DNA of 64,000 nt, from contig NZ_JAFMOW010000052.1 in the NCBI RefSeq assembly GCF_019049675.1, positions 43,311 to 107,310 on the forward strand, given 5' to 3'. The position numbers and the translations under genes were made by a program. The notes beneath the pieces are model-generated. The model did not search any database, was not told the origin of the DNA, and saw nothing but the letters and a program-made list of their open reading frames with translations. Position 1 is the stretch's first letter; every line of letters begins with the position of its first letter. Of this stretch, positions 1-9,400 are shown one piece after another. This stretch comes from Rahnella bonaserana (GTDB lineage: Bacteria > Pseudomonadota > Gammaproteobacteria > Enterobacterales > Enterobacteriaceae).

Positions 1-438
1 CTGAACGCGATGGTGGCGATCGGGATTGTGTTTGGTGCGGGAGCCGCGGCGAAATTAATCCGTCTGGAAACCGTAAAGCGCTGTCTGCCCGCCGGTGTCG
101 CCATTGGTATCGCTGTCGTGGTATTTGCGCTGCAAACCAGCATGCTGAGTTCTTACATCGTTCTGGTGGTGGTAGGGATTTTGGGCGGCTTCTTCGTGGT
201 GCCGCTGAATGCCCTGTTGCAGCATCGCGGTAAAATTTCTGTCGGTGCCGGTAATGCGATTGCCGTACAGAATCTGGGTGAAAACACCGCCATGCTTTTG
301 ATGCTGGGGCTTTATTCGCTGGTGGTCATGGCGGGTGCGCCAGTGGTGGCAATTGGCATCGGATTTGGTGTGGTATTCGCGCTGGCCATTGCCGGGCTGT
401 GGATCTGGAAGAATATGCAGAAACGCCGTCTGGCGTAA
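1..438 (+). CDS. lplT: Lysophospholipid transporter LplT, C-terminal part
   Basis: The gene is cut by the left edge of the window; the frame is open from base 1 and ends at a TAA at 436-438, leaving about 145 residues. LplT is an inner-membrane major-facilitator protein that flips lysophospholipids inward so that Aas can re-acylate them. The visible part carries four or so hydrophobic helices and a short basic tail (KNMQKRRLA) expected to face the cytoplasm. Tas and YgdR follow on the opposite strand, the same neighbourhood as in E. coli. The call rests on sequence resemblance and synteny; the missing N-terminus cannot be judged. Confidence 0.88.
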   Translation: MNAMVAIGIVFGAGAAAKLIRLETVKRCLPAGVAIGIAVVVFALQTSMLSSYIVLVVVGILGGFFVVPLNALLQHRGKISVGAGNAIAVQNLGENTAMLLMLGLYSLVVMAGAPVVAIGIGFGVVFALAIAGLWIWKNMQKRRLA

Positions 439-457
439 TGTTGTTTTAGCACAAAAG

Positions 458-482
458 AAAAGGGCGCTGAGCGCCCTTTTTT
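458..482. terminator. Bidirectional terminator between lplT and tas
   Basis: A six-base-pair GGGCGC/GCGCCC stem with a TGA loop is flanked by A residues on the left and T residues on the right. It can therefore stop both lplT (plus) and the convergent tas (minus). Confidence 0.8.
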
Positions 483-514
483 GTTGCCTGCTATCCGCAT
501 TAACAATGCAGGAA

Positions 515-1555
515 TCACGGTGCAGGAATAGTGAATCGTTTGTGGATATTTTCCAGGTCAGCGAGGATTTCTTCGTCGAGTGTCAGGTTCTGACTGTCGA
601 TGTTGATCTTCAGCTGTTCCAGGGTCGTCGCGCCGAGCAGCGTGCTGGCCACGAACGGTTGCTGACGAACAAAGGCCAGCGCCATTTGTGAAGGATCCAG
701 ATTGCGTTTCTTCGCCAGAGCCACATATTCGGCAATCGCCGCTTCTGCCTGCGGTGAAGAATAACGGGTGAAGCGGCTGAACAGCGTATTACGCGCATCC
801 GCCGGTTTCGCACCGTTGAGGTATTTGCCGCTCAAGGTACCGAACGCCAGGCTGGAATATGCCAGCAGTTCAACGCCCTCGTGCTGGCTGATTTCTGACA
901 AACCGATTTCAAAACTGCGGTTCAGCAGGCTGTACGGGTTTTGAATCGACACGATGCGGGGCAGATCGTGTTTCTCCGCCAGTTGCAGATAACGCATCAC
1001 GCCCCACGGGGTTTCGTTAGAAACGCCGATGTAGCGGATTTTACCGGCACGCACCTGTTCATTCAGCGCTTCCAGCGTTTCCAGCAAGGTCACCGGAGAC
1101 TGTTCTTCAGTGTACTGATAGCTCAGTTTGCCAAAGAAGTTGGTCTGACGCTGCGGCCAGTGCAGTTGGTAAAGATCCAGATAATCTGTGTTCAGACGCT
1201 TCAGGCTGGCATCCAGCGCGGCGCGGATATTTTTACGATCCAGCATCTGACCCGGTCGGATCGCGTTGTCATTACCACGGGAAGGGCCGGCGACTTTGCT
1301 CGCCAGAACAATCTTCTCACGGTTGCCACGGGCTTTGAGCCAGCTGCCGATATAACTTTCTGTCAGTCCCTGCGTCTCAGGACGCGGAGGAACGGGATAC
1401 ATTTCAGCAGTATCAATCAGATTGATGCCTGCTGAAACGGCGTAATCGAGCTGCTGATGGGCGTCGGCTTCGCTGTTTTGTTCACCAAAAGTCATGGTGC
1501 CAAGTCCCAGTAAGCTCACTTCTAAAGAACTGTGGGGTATACGGTGATATTGCAT
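515..1555 (-). CDS. tas: Aldo-keto reductase Tas
   Basis: NADP(H)-dependent aldo-keto reductase of 346 residues, the same length as E. coli Tas, a cytoplasmic protein known for suppressing tyrosine auxotrophy but without a settled substrate. The family features are visible: the early LGLGTMTFGE motif, the catalytic-type D-x-A-E-x-Y segment (DTAEMYPVPPRPE) and the later LHWPQR and IGVSN motifs of the TIM barrel. The ATG is preceded by AGGAAG. It lies downstream of ygdR on the same strand, but a terminator separates them. Identification as Tas rather than another reductase rests on length, motifs and the lplT neighbour. Confidence 0.92.
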   Translation of the reverse strand: MQYHRIPHSSLEVSLLGLGTMTFGEQNSEADAHQQLDYAVSAGINLIDTAEMYPVPPRPETQGLTESYIGSWLKARGNREKIVLASKVAGPSRGNDNAIRPGQMLDRKNIRAALDASLKRLNTDYLDLYQLHWPQRQTNFFGKLSYQYTEEQSPVTLLETLEALNEQVRAGKIRYIGVSNETPWGVMRYLQLAEKHDLPRIVSIQNPYSLLNRSFEIGLSEISQHEGVELLAYSSLAFGTLSGKYLNGAKPADARNTLFSRFTRYSSPQAEAAIAEYVALAKKRNLDPSQMALAFVRQQPFVASTLLGATTLEQLKINIDSQNLTLDEEILADLENIHKRFTIPAP

Positions 1556-1680
1556 TGCCGGTCTTCCTTTCTATCTGAGAATGTCAGGCTAATGAAAATG
1601 CGCCTCAACTGACTATATACAAGGGAATCATCAGGGGGAAGTGGCAGAGAGTGCCGGTAATCTGAGCTGGGAGGGGAAAT

Positions 1681-1710
1681 AATAAAAGAGCCGTTCAAAA
1701 CCGGCTCTTA
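1681..1710 (-). terminator. ygdR terminator
   Basis: On the minus strand an AGAGCCG/CGGCTCT stem with a seven-base loop is followed by TTTTATT, just past the ygdR stop codon. Confidence 0.75.
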
Positions 1711-1731
1711 TCGGACTGGATCAGACTTTAC

Positions 1732-1953
1732 TTAACGCTTCATGACCTGACTGACGTTATCGTTATTGATCTGGCGTTCATTGCCTTGTTCATCGGTATA
1801 GCTCAGTAACCCGGTGGACTTATCCAGCTTTGGTTTGCCATCGGTCAGGATCATGTTGCCGTCTTTAGTCGAGATGACGTAATCGCTGGCGCAACCTGCC
1901 AGGGTAAAAACCAGCATGGCGGCACCGGTCATCATCAATGTTTTTTTCATCAT
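1732..1953 (-). CDS. ygdR: YgdI/YgdR-family small lipoprotein
   Basis: A 73-residue lipoprotein with a signal peptide ending in LAGC, so Cys21 should be lipidated. The mature part (SDYVISTKDGNMILTDGKP and TGLLSYTDEQGNERQINNDNVSQ) matches the YgdI/YgdR family, a small SH3-like fold of unknown function. Several in-frame ATG codons are clustered at the start. I chose the one nine bases after AAGGA; the upstream ATG directly abuts the Shine-Dalgarno sequence. A paralogue, ygdI, is present at 20787. In E. coli ygdQ lies between ygdR and mutH, but here it is absent. Confidence 0.88.
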   Translation of the reverse strand: MMKKTLMMTGAAMLVFTLAGCASDYVISTKDGNMILTDGKPKLDKSTGLLSYTDEQGNERQINNDNVSQVMKR

Positions 1954-2055
1954 TATTATCATTCCTTTTATTTACAACAAGAGAGTCAGATTCTAGCGTA
2001 GCAAAAGGTTTCAAAAGTGGCAGAAAAGGTGATTAAAATTTTCTAAATGCGGCGA

Positions 2056-2742
2056 TCAAAGCAAAAAATGCCGGGCCAGCAGCGCCGAGGTAAAACGCTT
2101 CTTAAGATAGAAACCACGAGGCAACGTCAGGATCGGTTGCCCGAATTCGCCGATGGCTTCGGTCAGCGCTTTACTGTTCGCAGCCTTTGGCCTGATTTGT
2201 AAAAACTCGCCATGACGTGCGGTGATGCTTTCTACCTTGCCCAGCACAATCAAATCCATCAGTTCTTCCCAGTCCTGACGCAGTTGTTCATCTTCTTCAT
2301 GCGAAGGCTGCCACAGCAATGGCGCTCCAATATGCCGCTCTGCCAGCGGGATCTGACGTTCGCCTTCGACCGGTATCCACAACACCCGCGCCAGTTTATG
2401 CCGTACATGGCTGCTTTCCCACGTCACACCGCTGTTGCCGGTTAAAGGGGCGACACACACAAAGGTGGTTTCCAGCGGCTTACCACGGGCATCAACCGGA
2501 ATGGTTTTTAGCTCAATGCCGATGTCAGCGAAATCCTGCTCAGGTTTACTGCCGGCTATTGCGCCAAGATAAACTTCCAGCAACATGCCGACCCATCCTT
2601 TCTCCCGTTTAAGGTTTTCCGGAATAGGTAATCCCGCATGCGCCGCCAGTTCGCCAAAAGTGTGACCCGCCAGCGACTGCGCGCGTTGCAGCAGCTCCTG
2701 TTCGTGATGGGGCGGTGTGGTCGCAGGTAAAGGAATAGACAT
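2056..2742 (-). CDS. mutH: DNA mismatch repair endonuclease MutH
   Basis: MutH nicks the unmethylated strand at hemimethylated GATC sites after activation by MutS and MutL. The 228-residue product carries the family motifs: GSKPEQDF with the catalytic Asp, then GIELKTIP with the Glu-x-Lys of the type II restriction-like active site, and [16 protein letters not shown]. The ATG at 2742 gives a length within one residue of the E. coli protein. A TTG six codons upstream would also be possible, since no clear ribosome-binding site precedes the ATG. The upstream region is the DnaA-box-rich intergenic stretch shared with rppH. Confidence 0.95.
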   Translation of the reverse strand: MSIPLPATTPPHHEQELLQRAQSLAGHTFGELAAHAGLPIPENLKREKGWVGMLLEVYLGAIAGSKPEQDFADIGIELKTIPVDARGKPLETTFVCVAPLTGNSGVTWESSHVRHKLARVLWIPVEGERQIPLAERHIGAPLLWQPSHEEDEQLRQDWEELMDLIVLGKVESITARHGEFLQIRPKAANSKALTEAIGEFGQPILTLPRGFYLKKRFTSALLARHFLL

Positions 2743-2942
2743 AAAAAAAACAACGCTCAATTAAATGATTAATTTTTGTACTGCTTTGTGCAGGCACAAT
2801 GAATAAAAAGTTATCCCTGTGGAGTAATGAAATAATAGCATGATTTGCCTTAGGTTTTTTTCCGCTTTCTGGCCTCTTTTATTCACATTTGATTAGGTTG
2901 ATCACCTGTTGAAGGCGACAATAAACAGGATCTTCCCCCTAC

Positions 2943-3070
2943 TTATCCACAGATTTCTTGGATAACCCTGTCTTTTACCGATCACTGGTTCGATTTACAG
3001 GCTTGACGGAAGGGGTTTTATCCAATTTTTGCTCTGATGACGTCAACTTTTAAACGATCGCTGTGGATAA
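2943..3070. other. DARS2-like DnaA-box cluster between mutH and rppH
   Basis: The 697-bp AT-rich gap between divergent mutH and rppH holds no gene. It contains DnaA boxes: a perfect TTATCCACA at 2943-2951, an opposed CTTGGATAA at 2957-2965, TTATCCAAT at 3018-3026 and a perfect inverted TGTGGATAA at 3062-3070, plus a near match CTATCCACA at 3259-3267. In E. coli I recall DARS2, the element that regenerates ATP-DnaA from ADP-DnaA, in this same mutH/rppH gap. Its core has two opposed boxes followed by a third, as here. DARS2 also needs IHF and Fis sites, which I could not place by eye. No origin genes (mnmG, mioC) are nearby, so it is not oriC. Confidence 0.62.
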
Positions 3071-3439
3071 AAACGACATTGGTGGATCTTTCGCCAGGTT
3101 ACTGTGCGGTGTGAGATAACTCTCATTTTTAACCGTGGGATAACTTCAGTTATTGCCTGTAATGATATGTTTTATAATTGTTTTATGACGGCTCATTTTT
3201 CTCATGAAAATAAGTTCAGCAGAGTTTTACCCCGCTTACTCTTAAGTTCTTCACATATCTATCCACAGAAAAAGTGAATAAAATGGCGGGTCATTTTCAA
3301 AATCTGTTTATAACTTCGAGGTTAACTGTGAGTTATCCCATTTTTATTCATGCTCATCGGCATTAACCAGTGGTTTACCGCCTGTTGGTAGTATGAAACA
3401 ATCAGAACATCTATGATTTTAAGCTATTGAGGTAGTCCG

Positions 3440-3967
3440 GTGATCGATGATGATGGCTACCGCCCGAATGTTGGTATCGTAATCTGTGACAAGCAGGGTC
3501 AGGTATTGTGGGCCAGACGATATGGTCAGCACTCCTGGCAGTTTCCGCAGGGGGGCATAAACCCCGGTGAAACTGCTGAGCAGGCCATGTACCGCGAGCT
3601 GTTTGAGGAAGTGGGGCTTGGCCGTAAAGATGTACGTATTCTGGCTTCAACCCGTAACTGGTTACGTTATAAATTACCTAAACGTTTGGTGCGTTGGGAC
3701 ACAAAGCCGGTTTGTATCGGCCAAAAGCAAAAATGGTTCTTGCTGCAACTGATGTGTAACGATGCTGATATCAATATGCAGCGCAGCAGTACGCCTGAAT
3801 TTGATGGCTGGCGTTGGGTGAGTTTCTGGTATCCGGTTCGTCAGGTGGTTTCTTTTAAACGCGATGTTTACCGTCGCGTTATGAAAGAGTTTTCCACCAC
3901 GATTATGCCGATGCAGGAAGTTTCCCTTCCCAGGACATCGCCCGCTTATCGTCGTAAAAGAGGCTAA
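3440..3967 (+). CDS. rppH: RNA pyrophosphohydrolase RppH
   Basis: A Nudix hydrolase of 175 residues that removes pyrophosphate from 5' triphosphorylated mRNA and so triggers RNase E decay. The Nudix box is intact ([23 protein letters not shown], written here as [13 protein letters not shown] then [10 protein letters not shown]), and the protein ends in the typical basic SAYRRKRG-like tail. Translation starts at a GTG after TGAGGTAG, giving [14 protein letters not shown] as in other enterobacteria. It is followed after 11 bases by ptsP, so the two are probably one transcript starting inside the DARS2-like gap. Confidence 0.95.
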   Translation: MIDDDGYRPNVGIVICDKQGQVLWARRYGQHSWQFPQGGINPGETAEQAMYRELFEEVGLGRKDVRILASTRNWLRYKLPKRLVRWDTKPVCIGQKQKWFLLQLMCNDADINMQRSSTPEFDGWRWVSFWYPVRQVVSFKRDVYRRVMKEFSTTIMPMQEVSLPRTSPAYRRKRG

Positions 3968-3978
3968 GTCACGAAGAG

Positions 3979-6225
3979 ATGCTCACGCGTTTGCGAGAAA
4001 TTGTTGAAAAGGTAGCAATGGCGTCCAGCCTCAATGATGCGCTGGATGTACTGGTCAACGAAACCTGCCTGGCGATGGACACCGAAGTGTGTTCCGTCTA
4101 TCTCGCTGACAATGACCGCCGTTGTTATTACCTGATGGCGACGCGAGGTTTGAAGAAACCTCGCGGGCGGACTATTACTCTGGCATTTGATCAGGGGATT
4201 GTCGGTCTGGTAGGGCGTCTTGCCGAACCTATTAACCTTGCTGATGCGCAGAGCCATCCCAGCTTTAAATATATTCCTGCCGTAAAAGAAGATCTTTTCC
4301 GATCCTTTTTAGGTGTGCCGATCATTCACCGTCGTCAGTTGCTTGGCGTGCTGGTTATCCAGCAACGCGAACACCGTCAGTTCGATGAAAGTGAAGAGTC
4401 ATTTTTGGTCACGCTGGCGACGCAGCTGGCCGCGATCCTTTCTCAGGCACAGCTTAATGTGCTTTACGGACGCTTTCGTCAGACCCGTGTCCGCGCGCTT
4501 GCCGCTTCGCCGGGTGTGGCCATCGGTATCGGCTGGCAGGACAGCTCGCAGCCTTCGCTTGAGCATGTTTATATGGCGTCCACGCTCGATACGGTGCGTG
4601 AACGCGAACGTCTGACCCGCGCACTGGAAGATGCCGGTGCCGAATTTCGCCGTTTCAGCAAACGCTTTACTGCCAGTGCGCAGAAAGAAAGCGCCGCGAT
4701 TTTTGATCTCTATTCTCACCTGCTTAACGATGCACGCCTCAAACGCGAATTGTTCGCCCAGATTGATCAGGGTGCAGTTGCGGAATGGGCGGTCAAAAAG
4801 GTGGTTGAAGAGTTTGCCGCTCAGTTTGCCAGTTTGCAGGATACTTACCTGCGTGAACGCGGCAGCGATTTACGTGCGCTGGGCCAGCGACTGGTTTTCC
4901 ATCTCGACGACACGATTCAGGGTAATACCCAGTGGCCTGAGCGTTTTATTCTGGTCGCCGATGAGCTGACCGCCACGTTGCTGGCCGAAGTGCCGCAAGA
5001 CCGGCTGGCCGGTGTCGTGGTTCGCGACGGTGCGGCCAACTCTCATGCGGCGATTCTGGTGCGGGCAATGGGCGTGCCAACCATCATGGGCGCTGATATC
5101 CAGCCTGCACTGTTGAGCCAGCGACAACTGATTGTTGATGGTTATCGTGGCGAGCTACTGATTGACCCCGAGCCCGTGCTGGTCACGGAGTACAAGCGCC
5201 TGATCAGTGAAGAAATGGAGCTGAGCCAGAAAGCTGAAGACGACGTTGAGCAACCCGCTGCGCTGAAAAGTGGCGAACGGGTTAAAGTGATGCTCAATGC
5301 CGGTCTGAGTGCCGATCACGAAAAACTGTTCGGCAGCCGCGTTGATGGTGTCGGGCTGTACCGCACTGAAATACCGTTCATGTTGCAAAGCGGCTTCCCT
5401 TCTGAAGAAGAACAGGTCGCACAGTATCAGGGGATGTTGCAGCTGTTTCCGCAAAAGCCGGTAACCCTGCGCACGCTGGATATCGGTTCTGATAAACAGC
5501 TTCCGTATATGCCGATCAGCGAGGAAAACCCTTGTCTGGGCTGGCGTGGTATTCGTATTACCCTCGATCAGCCGGAAATTTTCCTCATTCAGGTACGGGC
5601 AATGCTGCGTGCCAATGCGGCGACCGGTAATCTCGGCATTCTTCTGCCAATGGTGACCAGTCTAGAAGAGATTGACGAGGCGCGTCGTTTAATCGATCGT
5701 GCCGGACGTGAAGTGGAGGAACAACTCGGTTACGAACTTCCACGCACACGTCTTGGCGTCATGATTGAAGTGCCTTCCATGGTCTTTATGCTGCCTGCGC
5801 TGGCCGGAAGGGTTGAGTTTATTTCGGTCGGCACCAACGATTTAACGCAGTATCTGCTGGCGGTTGACCGCAACAATACCCGCGTGGCCGGGCTCTATGA
5901 CAGCCTGCATCCGGCTATGCTGCGCGTGCTCAGGCAGATTATTACCAGTGCAGAAGTCGCAGGACTGGACGTCAGTTTGTGTGGCGAAATGGCAGGCGAT
6001 CCGATGGGCGCATTGCTGCTCACCGGCATGGGGTTCCGTAATCTCAGCATGAACGGACGCAGTGTCGCCCGCGTAAAATACCTGCTTCGCCGCATTGATT
6101 TAGCCGATGCACAAGAGCTTGCCGGACGGGTTTTACAGGCGCAATTCACGACGGACGTGCGTCATATGACCGCTGCATTTATGGAAAGACGCGGACTGGG
6201 TGGCCTTATCCGCGGTGGTAAATAA
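3979..6225 (+). CDS. ptsP: PEP-protein phosphotransferase PtsP (enzyme I-Ntr)
   Basis: The first phosphotransfer protein of the nitrogen PTS. It takes phosphate from PEP and passes it to NPr (PtsO) and then to EIIA-Ntr. At 748 residues it has the full layout: an N-terminal GAF sensor domain (about residues 1-165), the enzyme I swivelling domain with the phosphorylated histidine at position 356 in ANSHAAILVRAMG, and the C-terminal PEP-binding barrel (IPFMLQSG, RTLDIGSDKQLPYM, GTNDLTQYLLAVDR). GAAGAG precedes the ATG. It is co-directional with and adjacent to rppH. Confidence 0.95.
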   Translation: MLTRLREIVEKVAMASSLNDALDVLVNETCLAMDTEVCSVYLADNDRRCYYLMATRGLKKPRGRTITLAFDQGIVGLVGRLAEPINLADAQSHPSFKYIPAVKEDLFRSFLGVPIIHRRQLLGVLVIQQREHRQFDESEESFLVTLATQLAAILSQAQLNVLYGRFRQTRVRALAASPGVAIGIGWQDSSQPSLEHVYMASTLDTVRERERLTRALEDAGAEFRRFSKRFTASAQKESAAIFDLYSHLLNDARLKRELFAQIDQGAVAEWAVKKVVEEFAAQFASLQDTYLRERGSDLRALGQRLVFHLDDTIQGNTQWPERFILVADELTATLLAEVPQDRLAGVVVRDGAANSHAAILVRAMGVPTIMGADIQPALLSQRQLIVDGYRGELLIDPEPVLVTEYKRLISEEMELSQKAEDDVEQPAALKSGERVKVMLNAGLSADHEKLFGSRVDGVGLYRTEIPFMLQSGFPSEEEQVAQYQGMLQLFPQKPVTLRTLDIGSDKQLPYMPISEENPCLGWRGIRITLDQPEIFLIQVRAMLRANAATGNLGILLPMVTSLEEIDEARRLIDRAGREVEEQLGYELPRTRLGVMIEVPSMVFMLPALAGRVEFISVGTNDLTQYLLAVDRNNTRVAGLYDSLHPAMLRVLRQIITSAEVAGLDVSLCGEMAGDPMGALLLTGMGFRNLSMNGRSVARVKYLLRRIDLADAQELAGRVLQAQFTTDVRHMTAAFMERRGLGGLIRGGK

Positions 6226-6256
6226 GCGCCGTACGCCAGTTTTTGCACCGCCTTAT

Positions 6257-6299
6257 TCTCATCCCGATCGCACTCTGGCGCGGGATGAGATGATTTTTT
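6257..6299 (+). terminator. ptsP terminator
   Basis: A perfect ten-base-pair TCTCATCCCG/CGGGATGAGA stem is followed by TGATTTTTT, 30 bases past the ptsP stop. Confidence 0.82.
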
Positions 6300-6407
6300 A
6301 CAGAACTTTTCCAGCGGCTTAGCCCCGGAAAACCTTCCGGCTATGCTACTATTCGCTCCCTGCTGGCCCCTGACCGGGCAATAATGATAAACAATTTGTG
6401 GTGATAG

Positions 6408-7277
6408 ATGAGCAACAGCTATCTGGCGTTTCCCCAGTTTGATCCGGTGATTTTCTCAATCGGACCGGTATCTCTTCACTGGTACGGACTGATGTATCTG
6501 GTCGGTTTTGTCTTCGCAATGTGGCTGGCGGTACGCCGTGCTAACAAGCCAGGCAGTGGCTGGACCAAAGACGAAGTTGAAAACCTGTTGTACGCGGGTT
6601 TCCTCGGTGTCTTCCTCGGTGGTCGTATCGGTTACGTATTCTTCTACAATCTGCCTTTGTTCCTCGAAAACCCACTCTATCTTTTCAAAGTGTGGGACGG
6701 CGGCATGTCCTTCCACGGCGGCCTGATTGGCGTAATCGTGGTCATGTTGATTTTTGCCCGTCGCACCAAACGCAACTTTTTCCAGGTTGCCGATTTTATC
6801 GCTCCGCTGATCCCGTTTGGTCTGGGGGCGGGCCGTCTTGGTAACTTTATCAATGGCGAGCTCTGGGGCCGCGTGACCACGGATGTGCCATGGGCGATGT
6901 TGTTCCCGGGTTCCCGTCAGGAAGATATTGCGATTGCCGCTGCTGACCCGAAATGGCAGCCGTTGCTGAACCAGTACGGTGTGTTGCCGCGCCATCCTTC
7001 TCAGCTGTATGAACTGCTGCTCGAAGGTGTTGTACTGTTCATCATCCTGAACGTGTTTATCCGCAAATCACGCCCGATGGGCGCGGTATCAGGCTTGTTC
7101 CTGATCGGATATGGCTTATTCCGCATCATCGTGGAACACTTCCGCCAGCCGGATGCACAGCTTGGCCTGTTCGACGGGATCATCAGTATGGGGCAGGTAC
7201 TGTCCATTCCAATGGTCGTCGTTGGCCTGATTATGATGGTCTGGGCATATCGCCGTCCGCAGAAACAATTGTCGTGA
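6408..7277 (+). CDS. lgt: Prolipoprotein diacylglyceryl transferase Lgt
   Basis: An inner-membrane enzyme that transfers diacylglycerol from phosphatidylglycerol to the lipobox cysteine of prolipoproteins, the first step of lipoprotein maturation. The 289-residue protein has about seven hydrophobic segments. It carries the essential motifs [12 protein letters not shown] and [14 protein letters not shown], and a YELLLEG segment near the C-terminus. Substrates in this same window include YgdR, YgdI, MltA and NlpE. The stop codon lies only six bases before thyA, with the thyA ribosome-binding site overlapping it, so the pair is translationally linked. Confidence 0.96.
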   Translation: MSNSYLAFPQFDPVIFSIGPVSLHWYGLMYLVGFVFAMWLAVRRANKPGSGWTKDEVENLLYAGFLGVFLGGRIGYVFFYNLPLFLENPLYLFKVWDGGMSFHGGLIGVIVVMLIFARRTKRNFFQVADFIAPLIPFGLGAGRLGNFINGELWGRVTTDVPWAMLFPGSRQEDIAIAAADPKWQPLLNQYGVLPRHPSQLYELLLEGVVLFIILNVFIRKSRPMGAVSGLFLIGYGLFRIIVEHFRQPDAQLGLFDGIISMGQVLSIPMVVVGLIMMVWAYRRPQKQLS

Positions 7278-7283
7278 GGTAAC

Positions 7284-8078
7284 ATGAAACAGTATCTGGA
7301 TTTAATGCAGAAAGTGCTCGATGAGGGCACCCCTAAAGCCGACCGTACCGGCACTGGCACGTTGTCGATTTTTGGTCATCAGATGCGTTTCAACTTGCAG
7401 GAAGGTTTTCCGCTGGTCACAACCAAACGCTGTCATTTGCGCTCTATCATTCATGAACTCCTGTGGTTCCTGAAAGGCGAGACTAATATCGCGTACCTGC
7501 GTGAAAACAATGTCAGCATCTGGGATGAGTGGGCTGACGAAAACGGCGACCTCGGCCCGGTTTATGGCAAGCAATGGCGTGCCTGGGGCGCGGCTGATGG
7601 GAAGCAAATCGACCAGCTGGCAAACGTGGTTGAACAGCTGAAGAAAGACCCGGATTCGCGCCGTATTATCGTGTCAGCGTGGAACGTGGGCGAACTTGAT
7701 CAGATGGCACTGGCACCATGCCATGCTTTCTTCCAGTTCTATGTGGCTGACGGCAAATTGTCCTGCCAGCTGTACCAGCGCTCATGCGATATCTTCCTTG
7801 GCTTGCCGTTCAATATCGCCAGCTACGCACTGCTGGTGCATATGATGGCGCAACAATGCGACCTCGAAGTGGGTGATTTTGTCTGGACGGGGGGCGATAC
7901 GCACCTGTACAGCAACCACATGGAACAGACGCATCTGCAACTGAGCCGTGAACCTCGTGCGTTGCCAAAACTTGTCATCAAGCGCAAACCAGCCTCCTTG
8001 TTTGATTACAACTTCGAAGATTTCGAGATTGAAGGGTACGATCCTCACCCGGCAATCAAAGCCCCTGTCGCGATCTGA
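7284..8078 (+). CDS. thyA: Thymidylate synthase
   Basis: Methylates dUMP to dTMP using methylene-tetrahydrofolate. The length of 264 residues equals that of E. coli ThyA. The nucleophile Cys146 sits in [12 protein letters not shown], and the dUMP-binding segments [19 protein letters not shown] and [12 protein letters not shown] are unaltered. It directly follows lgt (six-base gap), the conserved lgt-thyA arrangement of enterobacteria. A GC-rich hairpin at 8093-8116 follows the stop. Confidence 0.97.
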   Translation: MKQYLDLMQKVLDEGTPKADRTGTGTLSIFGHQMRFNLQEGFPLVTTKRCHLRSIIHELLWFLKGETNIAYLRENNVSIWDEWADENGDLGPVYGKQWRAWGAADGKQIDQLANVVEQLKKDPDSRRIIVSAWNVGELDQMALAPCHAFFQFYVADGKLSCQLYQRSCDIFLGLPFNIASYALLVHMMAQQCDLEVGDFVWTGGDTHLYSNHMEQTHLQLSREPRALPKLVIKRKPASLFDYNFEDFEIEGYDPHPAIKAPVAI

Positions 8079-8092
8079 ACCTTCGTTGTCTG

Positions 8093-8116
8093 CCGCCTGA
8101 CGCTCCCGTCAGGCGG
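8093..8116 (+). terminator. thyA downstream hairpin
   Basis: A perfect ten-base-pair CCGCCTGACG/CGTCAGGCGG stem with a CTCC loop follows thyA. No clean T-run follows it, so it may protect the 3' end or act only weakly as a terminator. The remaining 210 bases to ppdA show nothing else recognisable. Confidence 0.55.
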
Positions 8117-8327
8117 TCACTTCCCTTTTATCCTGCCTTTCTGCTGCTGCACTTTTTACGCTTTTTTCTCAGTATTCCAACCCCGTTTTAAACCCAAACG
8201 TTATTCCTGCGAGACATCACGCAACTTTTTTGCCGTGTGGATTTCGTTGCACCGATAGTTCTCACGACATCCTGGAAAAAAGAATGTTGCCGGTGGTGTT
8301 AAAAATTCAAACGCCTATTTTGGCCGC

Positions 8328-8822
8328 ATGAAAACATTTGAGTGGGCAGGAGAAGAGGGAATGTCGCTGATCGAAATGATGGTAGTCGTGGCTCTGATCG
8401 CCATGTGTACGTTGTGGGGGATCCACAGCTGGCGCAATTACCAGCAGGCATTAAAGCTTGAGCAATCTGCACAGCAGTTGCGTTTGTATCTGTCCGGGGT
8501 ACAGGCAGAAGCCAATAATTACAATCGTTCTGCTGTTTTATGGGGCATTGCTGGTGCTGATGGATGCGTGGGAACCGGAACCCGTCCTTCGGATTGTCAT
8601 CATGCTGCCGGTAAAATATTTGCCACCAGCGAATCCGGTGTGGAGTTACTTGCTGTCAGCGAAAAAATCATGGGTTTTTACGGCCTGCGTAATGCCGCGC
8701 TGGCCGGGCATATCACACTGAAAAATTCAGCGGGAAGTGTGCGGATCGTGCTTTCTGTCAGAGGACGGCTTCGTACCTGCAGTGAAACCCAGCCATTGCT
8801 GGGCATCGGGTTATGCCAGTGA
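8328..8822 (+). CDS. ppdA: Prepilin-like protein PpdA
   Basis: A minor pseudopilin of 164 residues. The short leader MKTFEWAGEEG is followed by the prepilin-peptidase site G|MSLIEMMVVVALIAM, with Glu at position +5 and a hydrophobic helix that anchors it in the inner membrane and packs in pilus-like assemblies. The first ATG must be used to keep the leader, although no good Shine-Dalgarno precedes it; the second ATG has a strong AGGAG but would remove the leader. Cysteines in the globular part probably form disulphides. First gene of the overlapping ppdA-ppdB-ygdB-ppdC operon. Confidence 0.85.
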   Translation: MKTFEWAGEEGMSLIEMMVVVALIAMCTLWGIHSWRNYQQALKLEQSAQQLRLYLSGVQAEANNYNRSAVLWGIAGADGCVGTGTRPSDCHHAAGKIFATSESGVELLAVSEKIMGFYGLRNAALAGHITLKNSAGSVRIVLSVRGRLRTCSETQPLLGIGLCQ

Positions 8823-9400
8823 ACATACCCCGCTGTCAGGGATTTACGCTGCCAGAAGTCATGATAGCGATGGGGATTGGCAGCATGCTGATGCTCAGTG
8901 CCGCGCAAATCTATCCGCTCATGCGTCAGAGAAGTCAGAGCCTGGGCCGCCATTATCAGCTCGATCAATTGTTGCGGCAGACTACTTTTGCCATTGGCAA
9001 AGATATTCGTCGCGCCGGTTTCTGTAACGGAACCTGTGAGGGGAAATCTGTCATTATCGGCAACGCTGCGGGTGAAGCGGCCAGTTCCTGCATCCTTGTT
9101 ATCTATGACCTGAACCGTAACGGAAAATGGGATAAGCCTGGTACGGCAGAGTCTGAATACTTTGGTTATCGTTTACGTCAGGGCGGTATTGAGATCCAGC
9201 GAGGGGCAGGTGATTGCAGCAGTGCGGGTTGGGAAAATTTCCTCGACCCTGCTGAAGTCAACGTGACCCGGTTTGAGGTGACCGAACTGGCAGCAAGTGG
9301 CTCCGGCCGCCTTTATTCTCTGCAACTTGAAGCCAGCTGGAGCAACAATCCTTTGATCCACCGGCAGGTGACCGAAATGATTGCAGGCCACGTTTTATGA
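8813..9400 (+). CDS. ppdB: Prepilin-like protein PpdB
   Basis: A 195-residue minor pseudopilin with a ten-residue leader and the cleavage motif G|FTLPEVMIAMGIGSMLM, including the conserved Glu at +5. It overlaps the end of ppdA by ten bases and is overlapped by ygdB, so the four genes are translationally coupled. PpdB resembles the PilW class of minor pilins that initiate assembly of type IV pili or related pseudopili. No major pilin or assembly ATPase is encoded in this window, so the machine it serves must be elsewhere. Confidence 0.86.
   Translation: MPVNIPRCQGFTLPEVMIAMGIGSMLMLSAAQIYPLMRQRSQSLGRHYQLDQLLRQTTFAIGKDIRRAGFCNGTCEGKSVIIGNAAGEAASSCILVIYDLNRNGKWDKPGTAESEYFGYRLRQGGIEIQRGAGDCSSAGWENFLDPAEVNVTRFEVTELAASGSGRLYSLQLEASWSNNPLIHRQVTEMIAGHVL

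Noticed and set aside
2743..3439. Possible chromosomal origin because of the DnaA boxes
   Set aside because: The neighbours are mutH and rppH, not mnmG/mioC or dnaA, and I see no AT-rich 13-mer array; DARS2 fits better.
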